Virus record (IMG/VR): IMGVR_UViG_3300009285_005139
Coordinates: 1 to 25,350 of that record
Reading direction: 5' to 3' (one strand)
Length of the DNA stretch: 25,350 bases
From: a virus
The translations under genes and the position numbers were made by a program. Below, piece after piece: positions 1-6,135 of this stretch. The notes under the pieces are model-generated. The model had not been told where the DNA came from. It made no database searches and saw only the letters and a program-made list of their open reading frames with translations. Numbering within the stretch: position 1 is the first letter of the stretch; every line of letters starts with the position of its first letter.

Positions 1-92
1 ATGCTGGCAACTTGGCGCGCGAGGCCGCGGAAGCGGTTGCGCCGCTCCTCGGCTTGGGCGCGCTGCTCAGGGGTAGCGGCGCGGCGGTTCAC
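1..92 (-). CDS. Partial leftward gene, unknown function (N-terminus only)
   Basis: Reading leftward from a GTG at 92-90, an open frame runs off the left edge. The GTG overlaps the TGA stop of the upstream leftward gene (GTGA, 4-nt overlap), the coupling style used throughout this genome. About 30 residues are visible, beginning MNRRAATPEQRAQAEERRNR and continuing in a charged, alanine/arginine-rich helix-like stretch. That is too little for a family call. The frame is open and in operon arrangement with the gene at 89-601, which is the main support. Confidence 0.45.
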   Translation of the reverse strand, partial: MNRRAATPEQRAQAEERRNRFRGLARQVAS

Positions 93-601
93 TCGGCACC
101 GTCCAGCGCAGCGGCGTTGTAGACCACTTCGCCGCCTTGGCTGTCGCGCTCGTGGCGCTCGGCTGCGGCAACCGCCGCGAGGCGGCAAGCGTGCTCGCTC
201 ACTACCTCGTCCATCCCGTCCCACACGCCGAGCGTGCAAGCCTCGCCCGCGTCGGGCGGCCGGTGCCCCTCGCTCGCCACGATGTAGTACTCGGCGCGGT
301 GGCTCCGCGCCACGAAAGCCGAGCAGTTGCCGCCCGTGCCCTCGATGTGCCAATCGAGCGGGCGGGTTCCCGTGCGCTGCGCCGACCACTGCGGGCACAC
401 GTCGCGCGCGTTGCCGTCATCCTCCACCCAGACCGCGCGCGCCAGCGTCAACGCTTGGCCGCAGTCGCCGCAGCGGATAGCGGGTACCGGGTGGCGGACG
501 TGGAAACAGAGCGACAGGTGGGCCTCTGGCGCGCTCGGACAGTCACAGTCCGCGCCGTCGTCGGTCTCAACCGCCGCGCTGCTGCTGCTGGTGTCGTACA
601 T
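89..601 (-). CDS. Small Cys-containing accessory protein, possible zinc binder
   Basis: This 170-aa leftward gene starts at the ATG 601-599. A GGAGG-type ribosome site lies at 609-614 about 8 nt upstream, so this ATG is preferred over a TTG five codons earlier. The protein has an acidic, Ser-rich N-terminus, then an RCGDCGQ motif (CxxC) and further Cys/His residues (DVCPQW, GNCSAF, SEHACR), suggesting a zinc ribbon-like fold. I do not recognise a named family. It lies in an accessory leftward operon with the partial gene at 1-92. One copy of a 24-bp repeat sits 6 bp upstream of its ribosome site, which suggests regulation by a phage repressor or activator. The rightward frames across this region are antisense shadows. 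Confidence 0.65.
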   Translation of the reverse strand: MYDTSSSSAAVETDDGADCDCPSAPEAHLSLCFHVRHPVPAIRCGDCGQALTLARAVWVEDDGNARDVCPQWSAQRTGTRPLDWHIEGTGGNCSAFVARSHRAEYYIVASEGHRPPDAGEACTLGVWDGMDEVVSEHACRLAAVAAAERHERDSQGGEVVYNAAALDGAE

Positions 602-620
602 GGCTCTATCCTCCAAAGGG

Positions 621-644
621 GTAGGTACGAGCCTACACCACTAT
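621..644. repeat. 24-bp direct repeat, copy 1 (possible operator)
   Basis: This is an exact copy of the 24 bases at 758-781. Each copy contains a short inverted repeat (GTAGG, 6-nt gap, CCTAC). Copy 1 lies just upstream of the ribosome site of the leftward gene at 89-601. The position and dyad suggest a protein-binding site controlling leftward transcription. Confidence 0.6.
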
Positions 645-757
645 CCTCGGCGCCGTACTTGGAGGCGGGCGGTAGAGTTGGCGATCTACGGGAGCACACG
701 GTTACTACCGAGGGTTTGACCCCACTCCCTACTGCGCCCTACCGCCCGCCCATCAAT

Positions 758-781
758 GTAGGTACGAGCCTACACCACTAT
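758..781. repeat. 24-bp direct repeat, copy 2 (possible operator)
   Basis: This is the second exact copy of the repeat at 621-644, 137 bp away. On the minus strand its outer end merges with TATAGT (777-782), a five-of-six match to the -10 consensus. The leftward promoter and this copy would therefore overlap, as expected for an operator. No good -35 at 17 bp was found, so the promoter is uncertain. Confidence 0.55.
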
Positions 782-875
782 ACTAGGGCCTCACGCCCTA
801 CACCGCAAGAGCGAGTTCTGTAACAAAACCACCGTATTACGCAAAACCTAACCCTCGCATTACACCCCACCCCAC

Positions 876-904
876 TTGACTCAACCGTCAAAAAACTATA
901 CACT
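876..904 (+). promoter_or_regulatory. Putative promoter for a leaderless transcript
   Basis: TTGACT (876-881) is followed after 17 bp by TACACT (899-904), a four-of-six -10 match. The ATG of the zinc-ribbon gene starts at 911, where transcription would be expected to begin. There is no Shine-Dalgarno sequence between them. This fits a leaderless mRNA, a common arrangement in some bacterial phyla such as actinobacteria. Confidence 0.45.
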
Positions 905-910
905 CGCCCC

Positions 911-1105
911 ATGCACCCGCCCCACTGCTCCGCCTGCCTAGCCCCGCTCGACCCCGACGAGCTCGACTGCCCGCTATGCGGTCAGCCTATTGACACGCCC
1001 ATACCCACTAGCGCTATACTGAACTCGTGCTCAACTCCGGAGCGCCCCACAGAGCCAGGGGAGCGGATGGGGTGGAGTGTCGCCGCTAGCCAGGGCCGCA
1101 CATGA
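911..1105 (+). CDS. Small double-CxxC zinc-ribbon protein
   Basis: This 64-aa protein has an N-terminal zinc-ribbon signature: CSAC at residues 7-10 and CPLC at about 20-23, followed by GQPI. The remainder is low complexity, rich in Pro, Ser and Thr. Four cysteines spaced as two CxxC knuckles strongly suggest a structural zinc site, as in many small phage regulators or accessory proteins; the partner is unknown. No ribosome site precedes the ATG, but promoter-like boxes end 6 bp before it, so translation may be leaderless. The coding strand is C-rich and G-poor (31 C against 13 G in 911-970), unlike the virion genes. A near-consensus promoter lies within its last third (990-1020). Confidence 0.55.
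   Translation: MHPPHCSACLAPLDPDELDCPLCGQPIDTPIPTSAILNSCSTPERPTEPGERMGWSVAASQGRT
990..1020 (+). promoter_or_regulatory. Near-consensus sigma70-like promoter inside the zinc-ribbon gene
   Basis: TTGACA (990-995, perfect -35) and TATACT (1015-1020, five of six for -10) are separated by 19 bp, longer than the ideal 17. The spacer contains CTAGCGCTA (1008-1016), abutting the -10, which recurs as a perfect palindrome at the promoter near 1431. It would transcribe the non-coding region beyond 1105. Confidence 0.45.
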
Positions 1106-1297
1106 CCGGATGCGGGACCCGGGGCCGCTACGCCTTAACCGTAGCCCGAGCCCAACCCTGACACCAACCGGACTACCGCTCTAACCAGTGCACCGCTCCC
1201 GACAACCTCGGCGCCTGCATACTCTGTAGCCAGCCGTGCACAACTCTAACCCAGCGTCAACCCGCCCCCAGGGATATCGCCGCCAGCGTTGACGCGC

Positions 1298-1324
1298 GTT
1301 GAGAATGAGAATCATCTTCTCAAC
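1298..1324. promoter_or_regulatory. Palindromic operator-like site 1
   Basis: GTTGAGAA (1298-1305) and TTCTCAAC (1317-1324) form perfect 8-bp arms around 11 bases, followed by TAG. The related site 2 has its centre 33 bp away, about three helical turns, which is typical of cooperative repressor binding. No DNA-binding regulator gene is recognisable in the window. Confidence 0.5.
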
Positions 1325-1334
1325 TAGGGGATTG

Positions 1335-1353
1335 GTTGAGACTGGTTCTCAAC
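1335..1353. promoter_or_regulatory. Palindromic operator-like site 2
   Basis: GTTGAGA (1335-1341) and TCTCAAC (1347-1353) form perfect 7-bp arms around 5 bases, again followed by TAG. It shares the half-site TCTCAACTAG with site 1 but has a shorter centre. It lies about 80 bp upstream of the TATAAT box at 1431. Confidence 0.5.
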
Positions 1354-1408
1354 TAGATGTTCCGTAATCGGCAGGTTGGGCCAGCCTCGGCTAACCTGTT
1401 GCTAGCGC

Positions 1409-1436
1409 TAGACCTAGTAATCGGACTTCGTATAAT
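1409..1436 (+). promoter_or_regulatory. Putative promoter with consensus TATAAT
   Basis: TATAAT (1431-1436) is a perfect -10. TAGACC (1409-1414, four of six) lies 16 bp upstream and overlaps the perfect palindrome CTAGCGCTAG (1402-1411). Transcription would start near 1443 and run into non-coding sequence ending in the hairpin at 1567-1596, so the product might be a small RNA of roughly 150 nt. Confidence 0.45.
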
Positions 1437-1566
1437 ACAGATTACGTAACCCGGCATGCCTCTAGTTCGCGCTAGGCGCCCGCCTGACGCCAGCCAATCC
1501 CAGGGGGTATCCGGATACGGTTAGCTGGCCCCAACTCGCCAGTGATCGGCCCGCAGCGCGGCGCTA

Positions 1567-1596
1567 ATGCGCTCGGCTCAACCGAGCCGAGCGCAT
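1567..1596. terminator. Perfect 13-bp hairpin, possible terminator or RNA structure
   Basis: ATGCGCTCGGCTC (1567-1579) pairs perfectly with 1584-1596 across an AACC loop. The stem is GC-rich and very stable. There is no T-tract on either side, so if it ends transcription it is not a standard intrinsic terminator. It lies 215 bp beyond the leftward epimerase stop and about 125 bp downstream of the rightward TATAAT promoter. Confidence 0.5.
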
Positions 1597-1811
1597 GCCT
1601 AGGCCGGCGGAGCCAGGCACCAGCCGAGCCCCGACCCCACCCGAGCCCTAACCCGACCCGGCCGACCCCCTTTGAGCACCGCAGCGGTCGACGTAGCCCC
1701 GTCAACTCGCGCGATATCTTTTCGGAAGTTGGCTTTATGTCGGGATGGTGTCGGGTTAGGAAGGTGTTTTCCCGAGAAAGTGGTACTGGGTGTCGGGATG
1801 GTGTACAGGGA

Positions 1812-2855
1812 TTAGGCATATGTAACTGTCTTGGTGATGCGTTGGGCGGCATAGCCGTCGCCGAAGGTAAGGGAAGGGGGTAGTCGGCCGTGGTTGAGTG
1901 CCCAGTTGAGGGAGGTTTGGATGGAATGGGGTGAGGTACCGGCTAGTTGGGCGTAGCCTGTGGCGATGGCTTCGGGTCGTTCGGAGTGGTTGCGGGCGAT
2001 GGTGGTGGGGATACCGAGGGTGGCAGCTTCTTCGATGGCGCCACCGGAGTCGGTGAGTAGGGCTTTAGCGGAGGCGAGGTTGACGAGGAAAGTGTGGTAG
2101 GGCATGGGTGGGCGGAGTCTGATGTTAGGGGGCAGGTTAGTGGAGTTGAGGGCGGTTTGGATGAAGGGGTTGGGGTGGATGGGCCAGGTGAAGGTGGTGC
2201 TGGGGTGTTGTTGGGCGGTTTGAGCGAGGCCGGCGAGGATATGGGCGAGTGGTGAGCCGGCGGATTCTCTGCGGTGGAGGGTGACGAGGGCGGTGTTTTG
2301 TTCGGGTTGGGGGGTGATGCCGAGGTATAGGAGGGCGTCGACGATGGTGTTGCCGGTGATTGAGGCGCTTTGGGCGAGGTGTTCGCGTTCGAGGTTGTTG
2401 AAGGCGTGTTGGGTTGGGGCGAAGTTGTAGGTAGCGAGGCGGTCTATTTCTTGACGGAAGGCTTCTTCGGGCCAGGGGTCGAGGATGTCGTAGGTACGGA
2501 GGCCGGCTTCGACGTGGGCCAGGGGCCAGTTGAGGGTATTGGCTGCGAGGGCGGCGCCGTAGGTGGATGCGGTATCGCCTTGGACGATGACGGTGTGTTG
2601 GGGTTTGCCTTTGGCCCACTGGTGGGCGAGGTGCTGGTGGAGTGAATTGGCGAAGGCGTAGGGGTCGTTTGGGTTGGGGAGGTTGAGGTGTTGCACGTGA
2701 AACTCGTTCTCGAAGCCGGTGTCTTTGAGCAGGGATGTGTGTTGGCCGGTGACGAGTATGGTGTGTCGAAGGTCGCGGCGGCAGAGTTCGCGGACAATGG
2801 GGGCGAGTTTGATGGCTTCGGGCCGGGTGCCGAGGACGATCAGGAGCGGATTCAA
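1812..2855 (-). CDS. wecB: UDP-N-acetylglucosamine 2-epimerase (non-hydrolysing)
   Basis: This 347-aa leftward gene encodes a WecB/MnaA-type enzyme, which interconverts UDP-GlcNAc and UDP-ManNAc for surface polysaccharide synthesis. Family motifs appear in order: GTRPEAIKLAP (9-19), VTGQHT (35-40), QGDTAST (92-98, catalytic-type Asp94), HVEAGLR (114-120, Glu116), PWPEEAFR (127-134, Glu130/131), ITGNTIVDAL (166-175), LHRRES (193-198, His194), TDSGGAIEEA (268-277) and SERPEA (291-296). Length is slightly short of the usual 370 or so. The likely start is a TTG at 2855-2853 with GAGGGA just upstream. It stands alone, opposite to the virion operon. Its coding strand is extremely C-rich (32 G against 5 C on the + strand in 2101-2160), unlike the virion genes, suggesting separate origin. 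Function is secure; the phage role is inferred. Confidence 0.93.
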   Translation of the reverse strand: MNPLLIVLGTRPEAIKLAPIVRELCRRDLRHTILVTGQHTSLLKDTGFENEFHVQHLNLPNPNDPYAFANSLHQHLAHQWAKGKPQHTVIVQGDTASTYGAALAANTLNWPLAHVEAGLRTYDILDPWPEEAFRQEIDRLATYNFAPTQHAFNNLEREHLAQSASITGNTIVDALLYLGITPQPEQNTALVTLHRRESAGSPLAHILAGLAQTAQQHPSTTFTWPIHPNPFIQTALNSTNLPPNIRLRPPMPYHTFLVNLASAKALLTDSGGAIEEAATLGIPTTIARNHSERPEAIATGYAQLAGTSPHSIQTSLNWALNHGRLPPSLTFGDGYAAQRITKTVTYA

Positions 2856-2891
2856 CGGGTTCCCTCGCGATGAGGAGTCTTCGTGGACAAC

Positions 2892-2920
2892 AGGCTAAGT
2901 CTTGTTGGTGGGCGGGTCAA
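2892..2920 (-). promoter_or_regulatory. Possible leftward promoter of the epimerase gene
   Basis: On the minus strand TTGACC (2920-2915, five of six) is followed after 17 bp by TAGCCT (2897-2892, three of six). It points into the epimerase gene and lies in the 81-bp divergent gap with the small terminase gene. No comparably good rightward promoter was seen in the gap. Confidence 0.35.
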
Positions 2921-2936
2921 GGGATAGGTTCAGCGC

Positions 2937-3512
2937 ATGGATGAGCCGAAGTCCTTCCTGCCCGCTGTGGTTGACGCTGGTCGCGTTATCAAACACCGTC
3001 GGCCCCGACGGATGGCGCAGTTGACCGAGTCTGAGCGGCGTATCGCGGCTACATGGGCTCGGCTGGTTGGCTTCACGGAACGTAAGCATGTGGATTACGT
3101 GATGCTGGAGTCCGAGGTTGAGCGCCGTTACGGCATCAAGGTGACCCAACCCGAACTCAAGTTCCTTTCGACTAGTCCCAGGTTCAGGCGTTACCTGACG
3201 CGGATGGTCACTAGCAGTCGCGAGGTGGTGCGCGAGCGGCTGCTGGAGTCGGCCCCGGACGCGGTGGAAGACCTGCTCTGGGCTCGGGAGACGGCGAAGG
3301 CCGAGGGTGACTACAAGGAGACGCGGCTCGCCAGTGGCCAGCACCTGGACCTAATCGGCGCGGCGGAGAAGTCTGTACCCGGCACGGTGAACGTGGTGAC
3401 CGTTGTCTTGCGTGGCCGGAACTTTGACGCCGACTCGATGGACAAGGCATTGCCCGGCATAGAGGTCACGGAAGTCAAGGTCACCGACACGCCGGAGGGT
3501 TCCGCTGGCTGA
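2937..3512 (+). CDS. terS: Putative terminase small subunit
   Basis: This 191-aa protein lies directly before the large terminase gene, the usual position of the DNA-recognition subunit. The N-terminal half contains helices suggestive of a DNA-binding region (LTESERRIAATWARLVGF and a RYGIKVTQPELKFL segment). A central helical part (about 95-145, SSREVVRERLLESAPDAVEDLL to LIGAAEK) resembles the oligomerisation helices of small terminases. The acidic, Val-rich tail could contact the large subunit. The ATG at 2937 has a modest AGG site; an internal ATG at 3012 is possible. The end overlaps the proposed CTG start of the large subunit. The call rests on position and general architecture, because small terminases vary greatly in sequence. 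Confidence 0.6.
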   Translation: MDEPKSFLPAVVDAGRVIKHRRPRRMAQLTESERRIAATWARLVGFTERKHVDYVMLESEVERRYGIKVTQPELKFLSTSPRFRRYLTRMVTSSREVVRERLLESAPDAVEDLLWARETAKAEGDYKETRLASGQHLDLIGAAEKSVPGTVNVVTVVLRGRNFDADSMDKALPGIEVTEVKVTDTPEGSAG

Positions 3513-5214
3513 ATTCACACTTGAACCCAATTCCGAGAACTGGAAGAAACAGCGCCACCGCGCGCTGACGGACTTGTTTTGGTTCTGCGACGTGGTGCTG
3601 GGTTATGGTGCGGTGGTGCCCATGAGCGTGCCAGCGCATTTCCTGCTGTGCCGCTTTGCGGAACGCAGGACTGGGTGCAAGGAGCTGGACAACGTGCATA
3701 TCCGCATGATCCAGATGCCGCGAGAGACGGGGAAGAGCACGCTGATTACTCAGGGCCTCGCGATTCAGAAGGCGTGTGCCAACCCCGATACCAGTATCCT
3801 GTTGGTCAACGAGAACATCAGTACTGCTAATGCGTTCCTGACCAGCATCAAGCGCCAGTTCGAGAGCAACGAGTACCTGAGAGCGTTGTTCCCCGAGGTG
3901 ATACCCGAGGACTTCAAGCAGACGCGCTGGTCGGAGATGGCGGCGACGCTCAAGCGCGGTACGCATCGCAAGGAACCGACGTTCTTCACGGTTGGTGTCG
4001 AGGGCACGGTCACGGGCATGCACCCGGACACCATCATCTGCGACGACATGATTAGCCGCGAGGCGATGGAGAACGCGCGGGCCGGGAACTGGACGATCAT
4101 GGAGAAGGTCAACCGCTGGGTTCACCAGCTCATGCCCATCGTGAACAAGGGTGCGGACTTCTGGGAACTCATTGTTATCGGGACCAGGTGGTGGAGAGGC
4201 GATTCATACGAGCACATCGAGGAAGGATTCGCCTACGGGGAACCGCGGCGGATGTTCAGCATGGTTGCCCGGCTGGAAGACGGGTCCACGCAACACGTCC
4301 CCGCATTCCGCCGCGGTGACATCGCGCTGTTCATCCGTTCCGCGATTGAGAACGGGGCCAGTATCTTCCCTGAGAAATGGTCGCTGGACGACTTGGCCAA
4401 GCTCCGCGTCCTAGATAGCGCGTTGTTTGCGTGCAACTACCAAAACCAGCCTAGCGATGAAGTGACCTCGGTGTTCAAATCCGAGTGGCTGCGATACTAC
4501 ACCCAGCCCGTGCGCGAGTCCTACCAGTACAAGGACAACGAAGGCAAAGACCAGTACGTCGCGCTGCCCGACCTCGACCGACTCATGGTTGTTGATCCCG
4601 CGTTTAGTGATGTGGTGAAGTCCGACCGCTCGCGAGCTGCACTGGTCGTTACCGGCACCACGTCGGGTGGCGAGCACCTGATTCTGGAAGCGGAGGCTGT
4701 GCGGGAGAGTACCGAGACGCTGATCCAGCGTGCCGTGAGCATGGTTCAGCGCTACCGGCCGAGGAAACTCTGTTGCGAGCGCATCGCGCAACAGATCGCG
4801 TTCATCATCCTGCTGCGCCAGGCGCTTGAAAAGGCTGGCTGCCCGGTACCGATGGAGGAAGTCCTGCCCTCGGGCCGGATGAAGGAACTGCGTATCCGGG
4901 GCCTCGAACCATACTTCCAGCGCGGCAGCATCTACCTGAATCGCGGTCAGCAGGCGCTGCTGGATGAGTACAAGGATTTCCCCCGTGGTCGGCACATGGA
5001 CGTGCTGGATGCCCTGGCCTACCTACCCGAGTTCTGGATGAAGCCGGGCCTCGGCTGGGGGCCGGGCCAGGGTCAGATGCAGCGCCAGAGAGTCAATGCC
5101 GAGTTGGCGGCACTGGAGGCGCGGATGGGCCGGTCAGTGCCACGGACACTGGGTATGACGATGCCGAAGGGGGAGGTTGGCAGGTTGCGCGCGGACGGTA
5201 GCCGGCGCTGGTGA
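3505..5214 (+). CDS. terL: Terminase large subunit, likely CTG start
   Basis: This is the ATP-driven DNA-packaging motor and headful/cos nuclease, docking on the portal. From the proposed CTG start (569 aa): Walker A PRETGKST at about 72-79, Walker B TIICDD at 176-181, and IGTRWW at about 225-230 as the coupling motif. The RNase H-like nuclease domain has VVDPAFS (Asp364), CCERIA (Glu425) and HMDVLDALAY (Asp499/502). The first standard start codon in frame is a TTG at 3574, with no ribosome site and cutting into the conserved LTDLFWFCDVVLGY segment. The CTG at 3505 has GGAGGG (3494-3499) 5 nt upstream and overlaps the small terminase by 8 nt; no ATG, GTG or TTG occurs in frame between the upstream stop at 3460 and 3574. 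Function is very secure; the start is an inference. Confidence 0.92.
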   Translation: MAEFTLEPNSENWKKQRHRALTDLFWFCDVVLGYGAVVPMSVPAHFLLCRFAERRTGCKELDNVHIRMIQMPRETGKSTLITQGLAIQKACANPDTSILLVNENISTANAFLTSIKRQFESNEYLRALFPEVIPEDFKQTRWSEMAATLKRGTHRKEPTFFTVGVEGTVTGMHPDTIICDDMISREAMENARAGNWTIMEKVNRWVHQLMPIVNKGADFWELIVIGTRWWRGDSYEHIEEGFAYGEPRRMFSMVARLEDGSTQHVPAFRRGDIALFIRSAIENGASIFPEKWSLDDLAKLRVLDSALFACNYQNQPSDEVTSVFKSEWLRYYTQPVRESYQYKDNEGKDQYVALPDLDRLMVVDPAFSDVVKSDRSRAALVVTGTTSGGEHLILEAEAVRESTETLIQRAVSMVQRYRPRKLCCERIAQQIAFIILLRQALEKAGCPVPMEEVLPSGRMKELRIRGLEPYFQRGSIYLNRGQQALLDEYKDFPRGRHMDVLDALAYLPEFWMKPGLGWGPGQGQMQRQRVNAELAALEARMGRSVPRTLGMTMPKGEVGRLRADGSRRW

Positions 5215-5256
5215 CATTGCGTGTCGGGGCGTTTCGTCCTACGTTAGCACCCGAGC

Positions 5257-5263
5257 GGGAGGG
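5257..5263 (+). promoter_or_regulatory. Strong ribosome site for a 14-codon gene
   Basis: GGGAGGG ends 3 nt before the ATG at 5267. It is the only strong site upstream of the 5267 and 5308 reading frames, so translation of the second probably depends on translation of the first. Confidence 0.5.
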
Positions 5264-5266
5264 CTG

Positions 5267-5311
5267 ATGCCGACCAAGACCAAGAACCGCAACAAGAAAC
5301 GCCGCAGATGA
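5267..5311 (+). CDS. 14-aa basic micropeptide or translational coupler
   Basis: The frame encodes MPTKTKNRNKKRRR, with 8 Lys/Arg out of 14, preceded by GGGAGGG. Its TGA overlaps the ATG of the next gene (ATGA). It may be a DNA- or RNA-binding micropeptide, or only a leader that brings ribosomes to 5308. Short coding length makes this uncertain, but similarly small basic genes occur at 8082 and 8507 in this operon. Confidence 0.4.
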   Translation: MPTKTKNRNKKRRR

Positions 5312-5688
5312 TAGCTTGGCTTAAGCGGTTCCTTGACTGCTGGCGGCTAGCTCGCCGGATTCAGCGTGGCGACCTCATCGCCGTCAAGCCAATCCCCGTC
5401 TCCGCAATCGCGAGTCAGATTCAGAACGCTTGGCTTTCTCGCCCCGCCGAGGCGCCGATTCCAGAACTACCGGATGTTGTTGAAGTCGAGGAGGCGGTCG
5501 AGGTTGCGACTCCGCATCGTTATGCCGTGGTTCTGGCGCGCGATGGCCAGCGGAAACTGCTCTACGCGGGCGATGACGACCGCGAGGCCAAGACCCACCT
5601 GAACCTGCCCGTACGCGCGGGCGCGGTGGTCGAACTCTGGGATCGCAACTTCGACCCGCCACTCTGTCGCGGTCACCGGGAGACCTGA
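5308..5688 (+). CDS. Hypothetical protein after terminase
   Basis: This 126-aa protein is not recognised. The N-terminus (MIAWLKRFLDCWRLARRIQR) is an amphipathic, basic helix. A proline/valine/glutamate-rich linker follows (about 48-68, PIPELPDVVEVEEAVEV), then a compact C-terminal part with RYAVVLARDGQRKLLYAG and VELWDR, which looks like a small beta-rich domain. It is translationally coupled to the 14-aa frame (ATGA) and lies 3 nt before the next gene. The operon position between terminase and portal suggests a minor virion or assembly factor, but no function is evident. Confidence 0.65.
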   Translation: MIAWLKRFLDCWRLARRIQRGDLIAVKPIPVSAIASQIQNAWLSRPAEAPIPELPDVVEVEEAVEVATPHRYAVVLARDGQRKLLYAGDDDREAKTHLNLPVRAGAVVELWDRNFDPPLCRGHRET

Positions 5689-5691
5689 TCC

Positions 5692-6135
5692 GTGTCCAAC
5701 AACACCCTCAAGTGGACAGCGCTACAGACTGCGGCGGTCATTTCCAATACCACCGCTACGGCTGCGGCAGGATATGCCACACCCGCAACAGTGTACGACA
5801 ACTCACTCGCCACCACGCTCGACCAGTACGGCTTCCTTTCACTGGACTTAGCGTCCCTGGCCGTGGCGAATCCCGGCTACGTGACATTTTTCGGTATCCC
5901 GTCCTTTGATGGCACCAACTATCCCGACGCTCCTGCGGCAACTAATCCCGCACAGGACTTGGTTGTGGGAACGGTGTCTACCGCAACGACTACGGCGGCG
6001 CATATCCTGAACTGCGGCCCGTTCAGGATATCGCCTACCAAGTACAAGTTCGCATTCCAGAACCAGTTGGGTGTGGCACTCAGTAATTCAACTAACACGC
6101 TGACGTTCCGCGCCGCGGACGACATGGTGCTCTAG
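5692..6135 (+). CDS. Putative small virion structural protein
   Basis: This 147-aa protein starts at GTG 5692 with GGGAG upstream. It is rich in Thr, Ala, Asn and Ser, without charged helices, and looks all-beta. The C-terminal part (about 95-147) has GTVSTATTTAAHILN, GPFRISPTKYKFAFQNQLG and NTLTFRAADDMV, a pattern I associate with small phage decoration or fibre-tip proteins in which a xxPxKxKFxxxN segment precedes two strands. The TAG stop overlaps the next GTG by one base. The exact role is not established by sequence. Confidence 0.6.
   Translation: MSNNTLKWTALQTAAVISNTTATAAAGYATPATVYDNSLATTLDQYGFLSLDLASLAVANPGYVTFFGIPSFDGTNYPDAPAATNPAQDLVVGTVSTATTTAAHILNCGPFRISPTKYKFAFQNQLGVALSNSTNTLTFRAADDMVL

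Larger units (their letters stand above)
602..910. other. Divergent intergenic control region
   Basis: This 309-bp gap separates the leftward gene at 89-601 from the rightward zinc-ribbon gene at 911. It holds two copies of a 24-bp repeat (621-644, 758-781), a leftward TATAGT box overlapping copy 2 (777-782), and a rightward promoter-like pair ending just before the ATG at 911. The right part (about 820-910) is C-rich and G-poor on the + strand. I see no convincing gene. Confidence 0.6.
1106..1811. other. Non-coding control region with palindromes, promoter and hairpin
   Basis: About 700 bp separate the rightward zinc-ribbon gene from the end of the leftward epimerase gene. The stretch holds two dyad sites at 1298-1324 and 1335-1353, a TATAAT promoter (1409-1436), the palindromes CTAGCGCTAG (1402-1411), TTACGTAA (1442-1449) and GTATCCGGATAC (1507-1518), a strong hairpin (1567-1596) and a 14-bp direct repeat (1738-1751, 1791-1804). 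Open frames on both strands here (for example leftward 1472-1852 and rightward 1542-1883) have no ribosome site or motif and are probably not genes. I found no tRNA. Confidence 0.6.

Noticed and set aside
137-823. 228-codon rightward frame covering the leftward Cys protein
   Set aside because: The leftward frame has a strong ribosome site and Cys motifs; the rightward frame runs through the repeat region and has an Arg/Ala-rich, domain-free composition.
1106-1811. tRNA gene or phage attachment site
   Set aside because: No cloverleaf with a TTCRANYC-type arm and no integrase nearby was found.
1472-1883. Two overlapping open frames in the control region, one per strand
   Set aside because: Both are Pro/Arg/Gly-rich with no motif or ribosome site, and they cover the hairpin and palindromes.
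3481-4125. 214-codon leftward frame opposite the large terminase
   Set aside because: Antisense to the Walker A region of the terminase; no ribosome site.
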